Below, in pieces: positions 28,807 through 39,556 of a stretch of DNA of 64,000 bases (positions are counted from its first letter, which is position 1; each line of letters begins with the position of its first letter). The notes below the pieces were generated by a model. The model made no database searches, was not told the DNA's origin, and saw only the letters and a program-made list of their open reading frames with translations. The stretch spans positions 1 to 64,000 of the forward strand of contig JACMMS010000117.1 of the NCBI GenBank assembly GCA_014378915.1, in the 5' to 3' direction. This DNA comes from Methylophilaceae bacterium (GTDB taxonomy: Bacteria; Pseudomonadota; Gammaproteobacteria; Burkholderiales; Methylophilaceae). Position numbers and translations under genes: made by a program.

Positions 28807-29456
28807 TATTTAGCCTCCTTGGTATGATCTTCAGTGACTAAACTCACTTTATCAAAGCTCTCTTTAACAGTTTTTTTAATTTTGTAAGTGTGATCCATAC
28901 CTTTTAGATACTCAACCAAATTCACCGCATCTTGTGAAGCAATTATCGTAACCCCAGGCTTTGCGTAAGCAGGTGGCAAATTGACGACAACCTCACCAGG
29001 CATAGCCTTTCCTTTACGCTCTACAAATAAGAACTTAAACGCTGGCATGATAGAGCCTGGTGTATAGCCACGTGGCTGGTATAAATGCCCTAAATGCCAG
29101 TCTGCAGAAGGCTGTCTAGCACCAATGTTAAACAAATCTGGTCCTGTACGCATCGTACCAAGCAAATGCACTTGGTCGTATACGTAATCTGCCGCAACTG
29201 ATGGTCTACCCCAGCCACGTTTACCATCTGGACCTAAATTAGCATCACGTGGTTGTTGGCTATGACAGTAAACACAACCATTGGCAATGTAGACTTTGCG
29301 GCCCAAAGCTTGTTGGTCTGTATAAGGTTTTAATCCTTCAGGTGCCTCAAGTTTTTTTAACTGCACAAAAGGCAATATAACTAATGCAACTGTTGCAAAA
29401 GTGATAATAACTAACGCACCTAATACGATTTTTTTCTCAGTAATTAGTCCACTCAT
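28806..29456 (-). CDS. ccoO: cbb3-type oxidase monoheme subunit (CcoO-like)
   Basis: A 216-residue membrane-anchored cytochrome c. One transmembrane helix (about 10-31) is followed by GCVYCH (Cys61, Cys64, His65) and the CcoO hallmarks SQQPRDANLG, RTGPDLFNIG, and GSIMPAFKFLF with the axial Met. It passes electrons towards CcoN. The gene lies 2 bp after ccoN and overlaps the CcoP-like gene. Confidence 0.92.
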   Translation of the reverse strand: MSGLITEKKIVLGALVIITFATVALVILPFVQLKKLEAPEGLKPYTDQQALGRKVYIANGCVYCHSQQPRDANLGPDGKRGWGRPSVAADYVYDQVHLLGTMRTGPDLFNIGARQPSADWHLGHLYQPRGYTPGSIMPAFKFLFVERKGKAMPGEVVVNLPPAYAKPGVTIIASQDAVNLVEYLKGMDHTYKIKKTVKESFDKVSLVTEDHTKEAK

Positions 29457-29458
29457 GA

Positions 29459-31108
29459 TTAGGCTCCTTTCACTCTACTTTTAATTAGCTTTTCAATGAA
29501 CGGTGCCGCTAATACAACCTCAGTTTTTCTTGACCCATAACGAAGCGCTAATAAAATAAAGTGTACAGCAAATACAAGATGCCCTAATACCATGAGAGAT
29601 CCACCTACAGATCGTGCTTTTAAGTAAGGGATGGTCACCAAAACCGAATCCATAAATGGCTTGGCTGCATCCAACATATCCCTACCTTGCAACCAACCAC
29701 CTATGGATAAGCCAATGAAATAAATTGCAAACCCAATTGTAACTAACCAAAAGTGTGCACTAATCATCCAAGGGTAAGGCCATTCCCAGCCGACTACTCG
29801 TGGCATAATAAAGTAAATTGCACCAAACATAATCATTGTGAAAAAGCCGTAATTGCCTAAGTGAGCATGTGCAACGGTAAAGTGCGTAAAGTGTGTAGTC
29901 TGATTAACGAAACGTAACGCTTCCATTGAACCTTGTACCGAAGCGGCGACGTATAACATTGAACCCAGTACAATAAAACGCAATGTTGGTGAGTGAATCA
30001 CCGCTTTGAAATTACCGCCCACTGTCATGTGGTGATTCACTGCAACTGCATACACAGGAATAATCATCATCACAGATTGAACAATAGACAAAGTGATTAA
30101 CCATGATGGCAATGGCCCGCCGATTAAGTGGTGACCACCAACTTGCGAGTAAAAGAATGCAAGCGACCAGAAACCTAGCAATGACAAGTTGTATGAATAA
30201 ATCGGCTTGCCTAATACTTTGGGAATAAAGTAATAAGCGGTTGCTAAAGCTAATGGCGTAAACCATAAACCTAGTACGTTATGACCGAACCACCAATTCA
30301 TAGCCGCACCCTGTGCACCACTACCTAAACCAGGGAGATTAGCAATAAAGAATAGTATTGGAAACCAAATCAACGCACCGCCAATATACCAAACAGATAC
30401 ATACAGATGATCAACATTACGATTTGCAAATGTCTTAAATAATGGCACTGCAGCTAATGCCCCACCTACTACAAACAACATACCGATTTGCCAAGGTATT
30501 TCTAACCATTCCATACCAGCAGAGTACCCTTGCGCAATGGCGTTCTCACCTAAAATAACGCCAACATGCCAGAACAACGCACCCCAAAGTGCATACTTTG
30601 CGCCAACCAGAGGTGTTTTAAGTAGCCGAGGAATCATCCATAAAGCAACGCCAATACCCACCATTGACGACCAACCATAACCTACACCAGTTAGATGCAT
30701 GACACGTAAACGACCAAATGTTAACCAAGCTTGATCTGTTAACCAATCGGGTTGGTGTAATTTAATTGATGAAATCAAGCCTGCAAATGATGCCAACACC
30801 AGCCAAACAACACCGCCTGTTATCCAAGCAAATGCTGGTAATGCAGATGATGCATCAGCCATTTGCCTATCCTTAATTTCTTGTACCGATAAACTTGCGC
30901 TCGTCTCGCCCACGTCGCCTTGCAACTCTGCTGTATTTTCTACAGCGGGATCTTCAACCAAACCAATTTCATCTTTACCAAAAATAACATTGGCACCCGT
31001 TCCAGAGTTACTACCAAAAAAACCTTTTGACATCGACCAGATGAATACCATCAACCCGAGCACAGATAAACCGAAAGCGAGCAATAATACTAGCCCTGTA
31101 TTTTCCAT
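29459..31108 (-). CDS. ccoN: cbb3-type oxidase catalytic subunit with N-terminal CcoS-like domain
   Basis: A 549-residue fusion. Residues 1-55 form a single transmembrane segment followed by VIFGKDEIGL, matching the small assembly protein CcoS (helix plus an acidic ILFDDD-type motif). A linker (about 56-85) leads into the heme-copper oxidase core. The core keeps ligands for heme b (RVMHLTGVGYG), CuB and the active site (WWFGHNVLGLWF, FFYSQVGGHHLIGG) and heme b3 (FTVAHAHLGNYG). Standard CcoN is about 470-480 residues, so the extra length equals the CcoS domain. Reaction: four-electron reduction of O2. Confidence 0.9.
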   Translation of the reverse strand: MENTGLVLLLAFGLSVLGLMVFIWSMSKGFFGSNSGTGANVIFGKDEIGLVEDPAVENTAELQGDVGETSASLSVQEIKDRQMADASSALPAFAWITGGVVWLVLASFAGLISSIKLHQPDWLTDQAWLTFGRLRVMHLTGVGYGWSSMVGIGVALWMIPRLLKTPLVGAKYALWGALFWHVGVILGENAIAQGYSAGMEWLEIPWQIGMLFVVGGALAAVPLFKTFANRNVDHLYVSVWYIGGALIWFPILFFIANLPGLGSGAQGAAMNWWFGHNVLGLWFTPLALATAYYFIPKVLGKPIYSYNLSLLGFWSLAFFYSQVGGHHLIGGPLPSWLITLSIVQSVMMIIPVYAVAVNHHMTVGGNFKAVIHSPTLRFIVLGSMLYVAASVQGSMEALRFVNQTTHFTHFTVAHAHLGNYGFFTMIMFGAIYFIMPRVVGWEWPYPWMISAHFWLVTIGFAIYFIGLSIGGWLQGRDMLDAAKPFMDSVLVTIPYLKARSVGGSLMVLGHLVFAVHFILLALRYGSRKTEVVLAAPFIEKLIKSRVKGA

Positions 31109-31313
31109 AATAAAATTCCTAAGTTCTTAATGCATAACAGCAAGCATTTTATTGTTAATTTAACACTAGTAAATAGACGATAGGGAATGCTAATTAGTTG
31201 CAATTTAACAAGCGTACACGCGTATTAAGCACAACGAAGTGATAAATTAATTAACCCTTACCTAACCAACCATCAAGGTTAATCAATTTGAAGGCAATCA
31301 TTAATTGATATAT

Positions 31314-31727
31314 TTAAACTAAAGGTGGTGCCTGGGAAGGGTTTGCGGTTTGATAAAAATCTCGCGCAACAGGCGTTGCATAAGCATTAATGTGATGAAT
31401 TAGCTTTGATTCAATTGCGATGAAACTTGCATAGTAATTTGCAACGGTTAATTGCGCCTCGTCTGCTATACAGAGTGGGCAGTTACCATTATGTAAACGC
31501 GAATCTTTTTCAACAGGAACTTGTGCTTGATTTTGGACTTTTACACCCACAATCACATTGTCAATACGCTTGGTAGAGCCTGCGCTGCAAATTTCTACAC
31601 TAAATGGCTTAGCTTCTGCATTTGACGACATCGCCTGAGCAACACTAGGCATAAGCGAAGTCAGTAAAGTCGCCACTAGTGCGAGCTTGCTAATGAGTCG
31701 TAAATAATTTTTTCCAAACATGGACAT
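31314..31727 (-). CDS. DUF2946-like secreted protein
   Basis: A 137-residue protein with a signal peptide (about 1-32, ending AQA). It has Cys47 in VEICSAG, a Cys83-Pro-Leu-Cys86 pair and a C-terminal SQAPPLV, all typical of DUF2946 proteins. These are often found near copper or TonB-linked genes, but their role is unknown. The gene is 205 bp upstream of the oxidase operon in the same direction. A metal role for the Cys pair is only an inference. Confidence 0.7.
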   Translation of the reverse strand: MSMFGKNYLRLISKLALVATLLTSLMPSVAQAMSSNAEAKPFSVEICSAGSTKRIDNVIVGVKVQNQAQVPVEKDSRLHNGNCPLCIADEAQLTVANYYASFIAIESKLIHHINAYATPVARDFYQTANPSQAPPLV

Positions 31728-31943
31728 AATTTTACGCTAATTTTTTTTGGCTTTCAACGCGCCAAACTATTATTTGATTAAATACCAGGCAATTTATTGT
31801 TACTGAATTGCTACGTTAATGTTAATTAATATCTCGATGATTGTTTTTTCATTGATAGCAACAACACAAAGCGACACTTTTATCTTTCTGTTAAAATAGA
31901 AATTATATTTAATGTAGTTCAAGTGTTAAAGGCTATTCCAATC

Positions 31944-34900
31944 ATGCTCACCATCCGCGGCAGTGTCGCACTTTCATCATTTCGATTAGAAAAAATCCTC
32001 AAACAACTTAGCATTAGCGCACCGCGTGTTAACAGTTTTTATGCAGAATTTGTACATTTTGCTTGGTTTAATAAAACACTCACAGATGAGCAACACACTA
32101 CGCTTGGTAAGATTTTAACCTATGGCGCTAAAAGTGAAGTTGCTCCTAAAAATCAACTAGGTGAAACACTTTTTTTAGTTATTCCACGTTTAGGTACCAT
32201 TTCACCATGGTCGTCCCGTGCCACGGATATTGCGCGCCATTGTGGCTTAGATCATATACAAAGGTTAGAACGTGGCATTATTTATACCGTGGCAACAGAT
32301 AATGGCAATCCCCTTAGTGAGGCAGAAAACGGGGCTATTAAAGCGTTAATCCACGACCGCATGACCGAAGCTGTATTCAGCGATTTAAACGATGCAGAAA
32401 AGCTATTTCATACGGCATCTCCTGCACCGCTTAATACGATTAATGTATTAGTTGGCGGTAAAGTTGCATTAAATTCAGCTAATAGTGAATTAGGTTTAGC
32501 GCTGTCACCCGATGAAGTCGATTATCTGTTTGATAACTTTACTAAAATTAAGCGCAATCCAACCGATGTTGAGTTAATGATGTTTGCTCAGGCCAACTCT
32601 GAACATTGTCGTCATAAAATATTTAATGCAGATTGGGTGATTGATGGTATTACCCAAGCACAAACTTTATTTGGCATGATACGTAACACGCATAAATTGA
32701 ATCCAGGTAATACCGTGGTTGCCTACTCTGACAACTCGTCCATTGTCTCTAGCCATATCAATGGTGAAACAACTAAGCGTTTTTACCCGCAAAACAATGC
32801 CGACAATGAGCACAGTTATGGCTTTGTGGAAGAACAAACACACTATTTAATGAAGGTAGAAACACACAACCACCCCACTGCAATTTCTCCATTTGCCGGA
32901 GCTGCAACTGGTGCAGGTGGTGAGATTCGTGATGAAGGTGCAACGGGCACTGGCTCTAAACCTAAAGCTGGCTTAACGGGCTTTTCTGTTTCTAATTTGA
33001 ATATTCCTAACTTTGTTCAATTATGGGAAAAAAATGAGCAGCATGCACAATATGGCAAACCTAGCCGTATTGCATCGCCATTACAAATCATGACAGATGG
33101 CCCATTAGGTGGTGCAGCATATAACAACGAATTTGGTCGCCCTAATATTGCTGGCTACTTCCGTACGTTAGAAATTGAAGTTGCTGGTGAAGTGCGTGGT
33201 TACCATAAGCCAATTATGCTAGCTGGCGGTGTAGGTAATATTTCCGCTCAACACGCTAAGAAAAGTCCGATTCCAGCAGGCTCAGCTTTAATTCAGCTTG
33301 GTGGTTCAGCCATGTTAATAGGCTTGGGTGGCGGCGCTGCGTCCAGCATGGATACTGGTAGCAATGCCGAAAACCTCGATTTTGATTCGGTACAACGTGG
33401 CAACCCAGAACTTGAACGTCGCGCGCAAGAGGTGATTGATCGTTGCTGGCAAATGGGTGAAAACAACCCGATTTTAAGTATTCATGATGTAGGTGCGGGC
33501 GGCATTTCAAACGCTTTCCCAGAACTGGTGAACGATGCTGGCGTAGGCGGGTTGTTTCAGTTGCGTAATGTGCATAACGAAGAACCTGGTATGTCGCCGC
33601 GTGAGTTGTGGAGCAACGAAGCACAAGAGCGTTATGTATTAGCAGTTCCGCAGGCTAGTTTGGCTTTATTTAGCGAAATTTGCGCGCGCGAACGCTGTCC
33701 TTTTGCTGTAGTAGGCACTGCAACTGAAGAGCGCCATTTAACCGTGGCAGATAGTCATTTTGATAACAAACCAGTGGATATGGAGTTATCCGTATTACTT
33801 GGTAAACCGCCAAAAATGACGCGTAATGTGGCAAGTTTTGAGCGCGAATTAACCGTATTTGATACCGCAAAAATTGATTTAAAAGAGGCGGCGGCACGTG
33901 TATTGCGCTTGCCCGGCGTTGCAGATAAAACTTTTTTGATTACGATTGGTGACCGTTCTGTCACTGGCTTAATCGCCCGCGACCAAATGGTTGGCCCATG
34001 GCAAGTGCCAGTAGCAGATGTGGCAGTCACATTGGCAGGTTTTGAAACTTACGCAGGTGAAGCTTTTGCAATTGGTGAAAAAGCCCCTCTCGCTTTAATC
34101 AACGCACCAGCTTCTGGCCGCATGGCGGTTGGTGAAGCACTGACTAACATTGCTGCAAGTCTTATTAACGACATTAGTGATTTGAAATTATCTGCCAACT
34201 GGATGGCACCTGCGGGCCATGCAGGTGAAGATGCTGCACTGTATGCGACCGTAGAGGCTGTGGGCATGGAGCTTTGCCCTGAGCTAGGCATTAGCATACC
34301 TGTTGGTAAAGACTCCATGAGCATGAAAACTGTGTGGACAGATGAAAATAACGTCAATAAAGCGGTAACATCGCCCATCTCGTTAGTTGTAACTGCATTT
34401 GCCACCACATCAGATGCGCGCAAAACACTTACACCACAAATGCATACTGATAAAGGCAACACCAACCTTATTTTAATTGATTTAGGTGCTGGTAAAAACC
34501 GCATGGGCGGATCAGCTTTGGCACAAGTCTATGGTGAAACAGACAATAGTGCGCCAGATGTGGATGATGCCGCTTTATTGAAAGCATTTTTTGTTGAAGT
34601 TCAACGTTTAAATAGTCAGTCCAAAATACTCGCTTACCATGACCGTTCAGATGGCGGCTTATTTATCACTTTAGCAGAAATGGCTTTTGCAGGTCGCTGT
34701 GGTATTGATATTGATATCAGCCACTTAACTGGCAATGTAGCTGATATTTTATACAATGAAGAGCTAGGGGCAGTGCTGCAAGTGCGCGCTACCGATACAA
34801 ATGTAATCTTGGCAGAGTTACAAGCTGCTATGCCGAAATGTGTGTCTATTATTGGTTCGGCAGTGACCAATAATCACGGCATTGTGATTCGTCAATATGG

Positions 34901-35897
34901 TGATGTCGTTTTTGCAGAGCTACGTACAAACCTACATCGTATGTGGTCTGAAACAACCTATCACATGCAAAAAATGCGCGATAACCCATTATGTGCTCAA
35001 CAAGAATACGACCGTATTTTGGATATGACGGACGTAGGTTTGCATCAACATATTACTTTTGATATTGCAAATAATATTAGTGCGCCCTACATTAGCAGTG
35101 GCGTGCGTCCAAAAATGGCTATATTGCGTGAGCAAGGTGTTAATGGTCACTATGAGATGGCAGCCGCATTTGATCGCGCAGGTTTTGCCGCTCACGATGT
35201 ACATATGAGCGATATTATTGCTGGACGCGTATCTTTGGCCGATTTTTCTGGATTAGTAGCTTGTGGTGGGTTCTCATATGGTGATGTACTAGGTGCTGGC
35301 GAAGGCTGGGCAAAATCTATCCTGTTTAACTCTCGTGCACGTGAGGAGTTTTCTGCATTTTTCCAACGCACAGACTCCTTTGCATTAGGCGTATGTAATG
35401 GCTGTCAAATGATGAGTAATTTGCATGACATCATTCCAGGTAGCGAGCATTGGCCACATTTTGTGCGTAATAAATCTGAGCAGTTTGAGGCGCGTGTCGC
35501 GATGGTTGAAATTTTAGACTCACCATCTCTGTTTTTTAGCGGCATGGCTGGAAGCCGCATGCCAATTGCGGTGGCACATGGTGAAGGTTATGCGGAATTT
35601 ATTTCAGAAAACGCTGTCAATGAATCGTTGGCTAAAAAACTAGTCAGTATGCGATTTGTAAATAATCAATTGGCAGTAGAAGGTCAGTCAACGGCAACTG
35701 AGATTTACCCGTTAAACCCAAATGGATCTCCACAAGGGATTACAGGATTAACTACCCAGAACGGACGCTTTAGCATTATGATGCCGCATCCGGAACGGGT
35801 TTTTAGAGTGGTGCAAAATTCATGGCATATAGAAACTGACCATGAAGATTCACCTTGGATGCGCATGTTTCGCAATGCAAGAAAATTTATTAATTAG
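31944..35897 (+). CDS. purL: phosphoribosylformylglycinamidine synthase
   Basis: The large single-chain PurL (1317 residues), which converts FGAR to FGAM in purine synthesis using glutamine. The N-terminal PurS-like region is followed by the synthetase domains with [15 protein letters not shown] and [20 protein letters not shown]. The C-terminal class I glutaminase has [13 protein letters not shown] with the nucleophilic Cys. I chose the ATG at 31944 ([14 protein letters not shown]), which matches relatives. A GTG at 31923 would add seven residues. Confidence 0.96.
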   Translation: MLTIRGSVALSSFRLEKILKQLSISAPRVNSFYAEFVHFAWFNKTLTDEQHTTLGKILTYGAKSEVAPKNQLGETLFLVIPRLGTISPWSSRATDIARHCGLDHIQRLERGIIYTVATDNGNPLSEAENGAIKALIHDRMTEAVFSDLNDAEKLFHTASPAPLNTINVLVGGKVALNSANSELGLALSPDEVDYLFDNFTKIKRNPTDVELMMFAQANSEHCRHKIFNADWVIDGITQAQTLFGMIRNTHKLNPGNTVVAYSDNSSIVSSHINGETTKRFYPQNNADNEHSYGFVEEQTHYLMKVETHNHPTAISPFAGAATGAGGEIRDEGATGTGSKPKAGLTGFSVSNLNIPNFVQLWEKNEQHAQYGKPSRIASPLQIMTDGPLGGAAYNNEFGRPNIAGYFRTLEIEVAGEVRGYHKPIMLAGGVGNISAQHAKKSPIPAGSALIQLGGSAMLIGLGGGAASSMDTGSNAENLDFDSVQRGNPELERRAQEVIDRCWQMGENNPILSIHDVGAGGISNAFPELVNDAGVGGLFQLRNVHNEEPGMSPRELWSNEAQERYVLAVPQASLALFSEICARERCPFAVVGTATEERHLTVADSHFDNKPVDMELSVLLGKPPKMTRNVASFERELTVFDTAKIDLKEAAARVLRLPGVADKTFLITIGDRSVTGLIARDQMVGPWQVPVADVAVTLAGFETYAGEAFAIGEKAPLALINAPASGRMAVGEALTNIAASLINDISDLKLSANWMAPAGHAGEDAALYATVEAVGMELCPELGISIPVGKDSMSMKTVWTDENNVNKAVTSPISLVVTAFATTSDARKTLTPQMHTDKGNTNLILIDLGAGKNRMGGSALAQVYGETDNSAPDVDDAALLKAFFVEVQRLNSQSKILAYHDRSDGGLFITLAEMAFAGRCGIDIDISHLTGNVADILYNEELGAVLQVRATDTNVILAELQAAMPKCVSIIGSAVTNNHGIVIRQYGDVVFAELRTNLHRMWSETTYHMQKMRDNPLCAQQEYDRILDMTDVGLHQHITFDIANNISAPYISSGVRPKMAILREQGVNGHYEMAAAFDRAGFAAHDVHMSDIIAGRVSLADFSGLVACGGFSYGDVLGAGEGWAKSILFNSRAREEFSAFFQRTDSFALGVCNGCQMMSNLHDIIPGSEHWPHFVRNKSEQFEARVAMVEILDSPSLFFSGMAGSRMPIAVAHGEGYAEFISENAVNESLAKKLVSMRFVNNQLAVEGQSTATEIYPLNPNGSPQGITGLTTQNGRFSIMMPHPERVFRVVQNSWHIETDHEDSPWMRMFRNARKFIN

Positions 35898-35921
35898 AAT
35901 AATCTTTGGAGAAGAAACAAC

Positions 35922-36401
35922 ATGAAAATGATTAAAGCAGTTTTAGCAATTTTAGCATTGAGTTTTTCGTTACATGCCATGGCAATCACAGATGATGAGT
36001 CTGTAGAGTTCACGGGTGCATGTAATGATGGCAATTTAAAAATTGTTAAAAAATATGTAGAGCACGGTTTAAATGTGAATGAGCTGTATTTTGGTTGGTC
36101 ACCATTACAAATGGCGGCAACTAAGGGCCATTTAGATATTTTCAAATATTTATTAGCACATGGTGCTGATATCAACTATACACATCCAGTTTCTAAAATG
36201 AACTCATTTCATTTAGCTGCTTTCGATAACCATGCAGATATTGTGAAATTCATCGCAGAAAAAGGTGGTGATGTTAACCAAAAAATGAAGGGCGATGTCT
36301 CTTTGGTTCGAGTGATTCGTGATGAAGGTAATACAAAAATGGTTGATTTACTGTTATCACTTGGTGTTAAAGATGATGGTTGTGAAGACAAATGTTTCTA
36401 G
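35922..36401 (+). CDS. secreted ankyrin-repeat protein
   Basis: A 159-residue protein with a signal peptide (about 1-21, ending AMA). Three to four ankyrin repeats follow, e.g. WSPLQMAATKGHLDIFKYLL with HGADIN, and NSFHLAAFDNHADIVKFIA with KGGDVN. Ankyrin repeats are protein-binding modules; the partner is unknown. The C-terminus ends DGCEDKCF with a Cys pair. It lies 24 bp after purL with a GGAGAAG ribosome site. A second secreted ankyrin protein is at 49075. Confidence 0.88.
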   Translation: MKMIKAVLAILALSFSLHAMAITDDESVEFTGACNDGNLKIVKKYVEHGLNVNELYFGWSPLQMAATKGHLDIFKYLLAHGADINYTHPVSKMNSFHLAAFDNHADIVKFIAEKGGDVNQKMKGDVSLVRVIRDEGNTKMVDLLLSLGVKDDGCEDKCF

Positions 36402-36498
36402 TAATTTAGCACTTAATTCATGCTTAATTGATTAGGCACACTAACTTTTAGCGCGTAAACTATTTAGAATAGGTTTGTTAGTCTCGGATTAAATCACC

Positions 36499-36942
36499 AT
36501 GCTGAGTAGTCATACACTTAACAATAAACGACTACGCCTGGCATACTTTGATTGTGTATTAACTTCTAGTGTTTTATTAATAATGTCAACATTAATAACC
36601 TCAGTAGCGCAAGCAGCTGAGGTTATTTCTATTAAGCCAGCGCCAAATCTACATATACGCACATTAGCAGCCTCCTGTGCGGCTTGTCACGGTACAAATG
36701 GCAACCCAATTAATGTTAAGAACTTTACAGCTTTACCAATTTTAGCAGGGTTGGATACTCAATATTTTATTACGCAGATGTTAGCATTTAAGAGCGGAGA
36801 GCGCCCAGCCACTGTCATGCATCATCATGCAAAAGGCCTAACTATTGATGAAATCAATCTGTTAGCGATTTATTTCTCCCAACAAAAACGCATCTCAGGC
36901 ATCAGCCCAAAACCACAACTACTAAAGGCTGACCATGAGTAA
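36499..36942 (+). CDS. monoheme cytochrome c, FccA-like subunit
   Basis: A 147-residue periplasmic cytochrome c with a signal peptide (about 1-39) and one heme motif, Cys60-Ala-Ala-Cys63-His64 followed by GTNG, as in cytochrome c553/FccA. It overlaps the FccB-like gene by 8 bp, so it is likely the electron-accepting subunit of that flavoprotein. FccA of Allochromatium has two hemes; this has one, as in other sulfide dehydrogenases. Confidence 0.82.
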   Translation: MLSSHTLNNKRLRLAYFDCVLTSSVLLIMSTLITSVAQAAEVISIKPAPNLHIRTLAASCAACHGTNGNPINVKNFTALPILAGLDTQYFITQMLAFKSGERPATVMHHHAKGLTIDEINLLAIYFSQQKRISGISPKPQLLKADHE

Positions 36943-38296
36943 ATCACATCCTACATTTGATAAGCTTGACCCTCTCAATCCATCTGCTAACCAGCACTTG
37001 CTAAACCGTCGTAATTTTATTAAATCTCTTAGTTTAGGTAGCTACGGATTAATGGCTAATGGATTAATTGCAACGGGCTTACTCGGCTCTCAAAATGCGA
37101 TGGCACTTGCTAGCAAGCCACCATTAGGTCATGTAGTGATTATTGGCGGCGGCTATGCTGGCACCACAGCTGCCAAATATATTCGGATGTGGAGTTTGAA
37201 TAATATTGCCGTCACAGTAATTGAAAAGTCATCTCAATTTGTGTCGTGTCCAGTTAGTAATTTAGTGTTGGGTGGTAGCAAAAATATTAACGAGCTCACT
37301 TTTGGCTACGATTTAGTACAAAAAAATCACGGTATTGAATGGGTGCATGATGAAGTCACAGGGATTGATACAGTGGCAAGAAAAGTAAAAATGGCACGTG
37401 GTGAAATTAGCTATGACCGCTTGATTATTGCACCTGGCATTGATTTTATGTATGAAAGCTTACCAAACCTAGCTACAGAAGAAGCCCAACAGTTGGTGCC
37501 TAACGCATGGAAGGCAGGCTGGCAAACAGTCAATCTACGTAAACAGCTAGAAGCATTATCTGACGGTAGTATATTCGTCATGAGCATTCCCAAAGCGCCC
37601 TACCGCTGCCCGCCTGGCCCTTATGAACGGGCCTGCCAAGTTGCTAGCTACTTTAAAGCACATAAGCCCGCCTCTAAAGTGATTGTATTAGATGCTAATG
37701 CTGAAATTATCTCTAAAAAAGCCTTGTTTACTAAAGTCTTTAATGAGATGTATGCAAACATGATTGATTATCGCCCTAACAGCTTAATAGTGGAAGTAGA
37801 TGTGGCAAACAAAACCGCCAAAACTGAGTTTGAAACGGTTGAAGCCGACGTGCTTAATATCATACCGCCGCAACGTGCAGGCAAAGCTGCACAAATACTA
37901 AGCTTAAATAACATTGATAAACGCTGGTGCGAGGTAGATTTTTTGACTTATGAATCAAAAATAGCTGCCAATGTGCATGTCATTGGAGATTCTGTATCTT
38001 CCGGCTTACCTAAATCTGCCCATATGGCAACCAGCCAAGCACGTGTATGTGCCAGTGCAATTGTTGCCTTAATGAGCCAGCAACAACCAGACCCAGCACC
38101 GGTATTTGCCAATACTTGCTACAGTTATGTGAACGATAAAATGGCGATTCATGTGGCAAATGTATACCGCTATGATGCAACTAAAAAAATAATGCTGGCA
38201 GCCGATGGTGGTGGTGTCTCAGATAAACCTTCAGAATTGGAAGCAAGCTATGCAGCGGCTTGGGCAAATAATATCTGGTCTGATGTACTCACATAA
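36935..38296 (+). CDS. FccB-like flavocytochrome c sulfide dehydrogenase, flavoprotein subunit
   Basis: A 453-residue FAD protein with a twin-arginine signal (NRRNFIKSLSLGSYG, Arg25-Arg26) and the Rossmann motif VVIIGGGYAGTTAAKYI. The cysteines of the FccB family are kept. Cys105 (FVSCPVSNLVLGG) is the equivalent of the covalent FAD site. Cys225 (YRCPPGPYERA) and Cys332 (WCEVDFLTYES) are equivalents of the redox disulfide. These support sulfide oxidation to sulfur with electrons passed to the adjacent cytochrome. The true substrate is inferred, not proven. Confidence 0.87.
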   Translation: MSKSHPTFDKLDPLNPSANQHLLNRRNFIKSLSLGSYGLMANGLIATGLLGSQNAMALASKPPLGHVVIIGGGYAGTTAAKYIRMWSLNNIAVTVIEKSSQFVSCPVSNLVLGGSKNINELTFGYDLVQKNHGIEWVHDEVTGIDTVARKVKMARGEISYDRLIIAPGIDFMYESLPNLATEEAQQLVPNAWKAGWQTVNLRKQLEALSDGSIFVMSIPKAPYRCPPGPYERACQVASYFKAHKPASKVIVLDANAEIISKKALFTKVFNEMYANMIDYRPNSLIVEVDVANKTAKTEFETVEADVLNIIPPQRAGKAAQILSLNNIDKRWCEVDFLTYESKIAANVHVIGDSVSSGLPKSAHMATSQARVCASAIVALMSQQQPDPAPVFANTCYSYVNDKMAIHVANVYRYDATKKIMLAADGGGVSDKPSELEASYAAAWANNIWSDVLT

Positions 38297-38300
38297 CCCC

Positions 38301-39512
38301 ATGGTTTATTTCGTAAAAACAAAGTTATTTGCAGTTTTACTATCAACAAGTTTACTGTATGCAATAGCTTTTGCAGAAGTTGCACCATCTAATGAAACTG
38401 CACAAAACGTAAGTAATGTGATTAGCCTTCCTGCAGGTTTCAAACTCAATATTTTTGCTAAATTAAAACCTGGCGGTGATGATTTTTTTCATGGTCCACG
38501 CATGATGGCATTTGATCAACAAGATAATTTATATGTATCTACAGGCCTAGACAATCAAGTTTGGATGCTGCCAGATGCTAATCACGATGGCATTGCAGAT
38601 AGTCAGGTATTAATTTCTGACCAGTTGGATGCGCCACAAGGCTTGGTATTTGTAAACGGAAAACTACTAGTTGCTAATCAAAATGGTGTTGTACAGCTTG
38701 AGCAAAGTAATGGAAAAGCTAGCGTTAAGCCATTCATTAAAAATTTACCCAGTGGCGGGCACACGCTTAAAAATATCAAACTTGGTCCAGATGGTTATTT
38801 GTATGTCAATGTAGGTTCAAGTTGCAATGTTTGCATAGAAACAGAACCAGTTCGTGCGACAATTTTGCGGTATACCGTCGATGGAAAAGCTGCCGGTGCG
38901 CTTGTTACATTAGGGCGACACACTCCAAGCCCAATCTACGCCTATGGCTTACGAAACTCACAAGGCTTTAGCTGGCAAGCTGAAACAGGCACCATGTTTG
39001 CCACTAACGAAGGGTCAGATATGCGTTCTGATACCAAAAATGGCAAGGTCAATGACCATATTCCGCCCGAACATTTAAATATCATTCAAGCTGGTAAACA
39101 CTACGGTTGGCCGTTTTGCTGGGGCAACCAAGTCACAGACACAAACTTTGCAGGTGAAGATGGCTTTTGTAAAACTACGCAAGCCCCTGCCATCACTTTT
39201 GATTCGCACTCCACTCCAATTGGTATCACTTTTTTAAATAAAGCCAATGTGCCTACAGCCTTTAAAAATGATGCGATTGTAGCCCTACATGGCTCTTGGA
39301 ACAGAGAAGAAGCCAGTGGCTATAAACTTGTGCGTGTAAAATTTAAGGATAGCCAACCAATCGCCGTAGAAGATTTTGCCACAGGATGGTTGAAAAATAA
39401 CCAAGCTTGGGGGCGCCCTGTAGATGTAATTGTTGCACCAGACGGCGCAATTTTGGTGACAGATGATCGTGCGGGCTTGATTTATCGTATCACTTACCCC
39501 AAGTTAAATTAG
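38301..39512 (+). CDS. GSDH/sorbosone dehydrogenase-family beta-propeller protein, PQQ-type
   Basis: A 403-residue secreted six-bladed propeller of the glucose/sorbosone dehydrogenase family. A signal peptide of about 22 residues leads to SLPAGFKLNIFAKL. The body has GSSCNVCIETEPVRATILRY, YAYGLRNSQGFSW and PPEHLNIIQAGKHYGWPFCW. Members often oxidise aldoses or aldehydes with PQQ, but many are uncharacterised. I chose the ATG at 38301, four bases after the fccB stop; an ATG at 38283 would overlap fccB. Cotranscription with fccAB seems likely. Confidence 0.82.
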   Translation: MVYFVKTKLFAVLLSTSLLYAIAFAEVAPSNETAQNVSNVISLPAGFKLNIFAKLKPGGDDFFHGPRMMAFDQQDNLYVSTGLDNQVWMLPDANHDGIADSQVLISDQLDAPQGLVFVNGKLLVANQNGVVQLEQSNGKASVKPFIKNLPSGGHTLKNIKLGPDGYLYVNVGSSCNVCIETEPVRATILRYTVDGKAAGALVTLGRHTPSPIYAYGLRNSQGFSWQAETGTMFATNEGSDMRSDTKNGKVNDHIPPEHLNIIQAGKHYGWPFCWGNQVTDTNFAGEDGFCKTTQAPAITFDSHSTPIGITFLNKANVPTAFKNDAIVALHGSWNREEASGYKLVRVKFKDSQPIAVEDFATGWLKNNQAWGRPVDVIVAPDGAILVTDDRAGLIYRITYPKLN

Positions 39513-39556
39513 GCAGTCACCCACTGTAAATAGCAGTTTTTAATAAAGTAAACCTT

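Noticed and set aside
33256-34504. Long antisense ORFs inside purL
   Set aside because: They have no family resemblance, no ribosome sites, and are shadows of the purL coding frame.
38301-39512. Methanol dehydrogenase (mxaF/xoxF)
   Set aside because: The fold and motifs are of the GSDH/sorbosone type. The protein is too short, and the disulfide and PQQ motifs of methanol dehydrogenases are absent.
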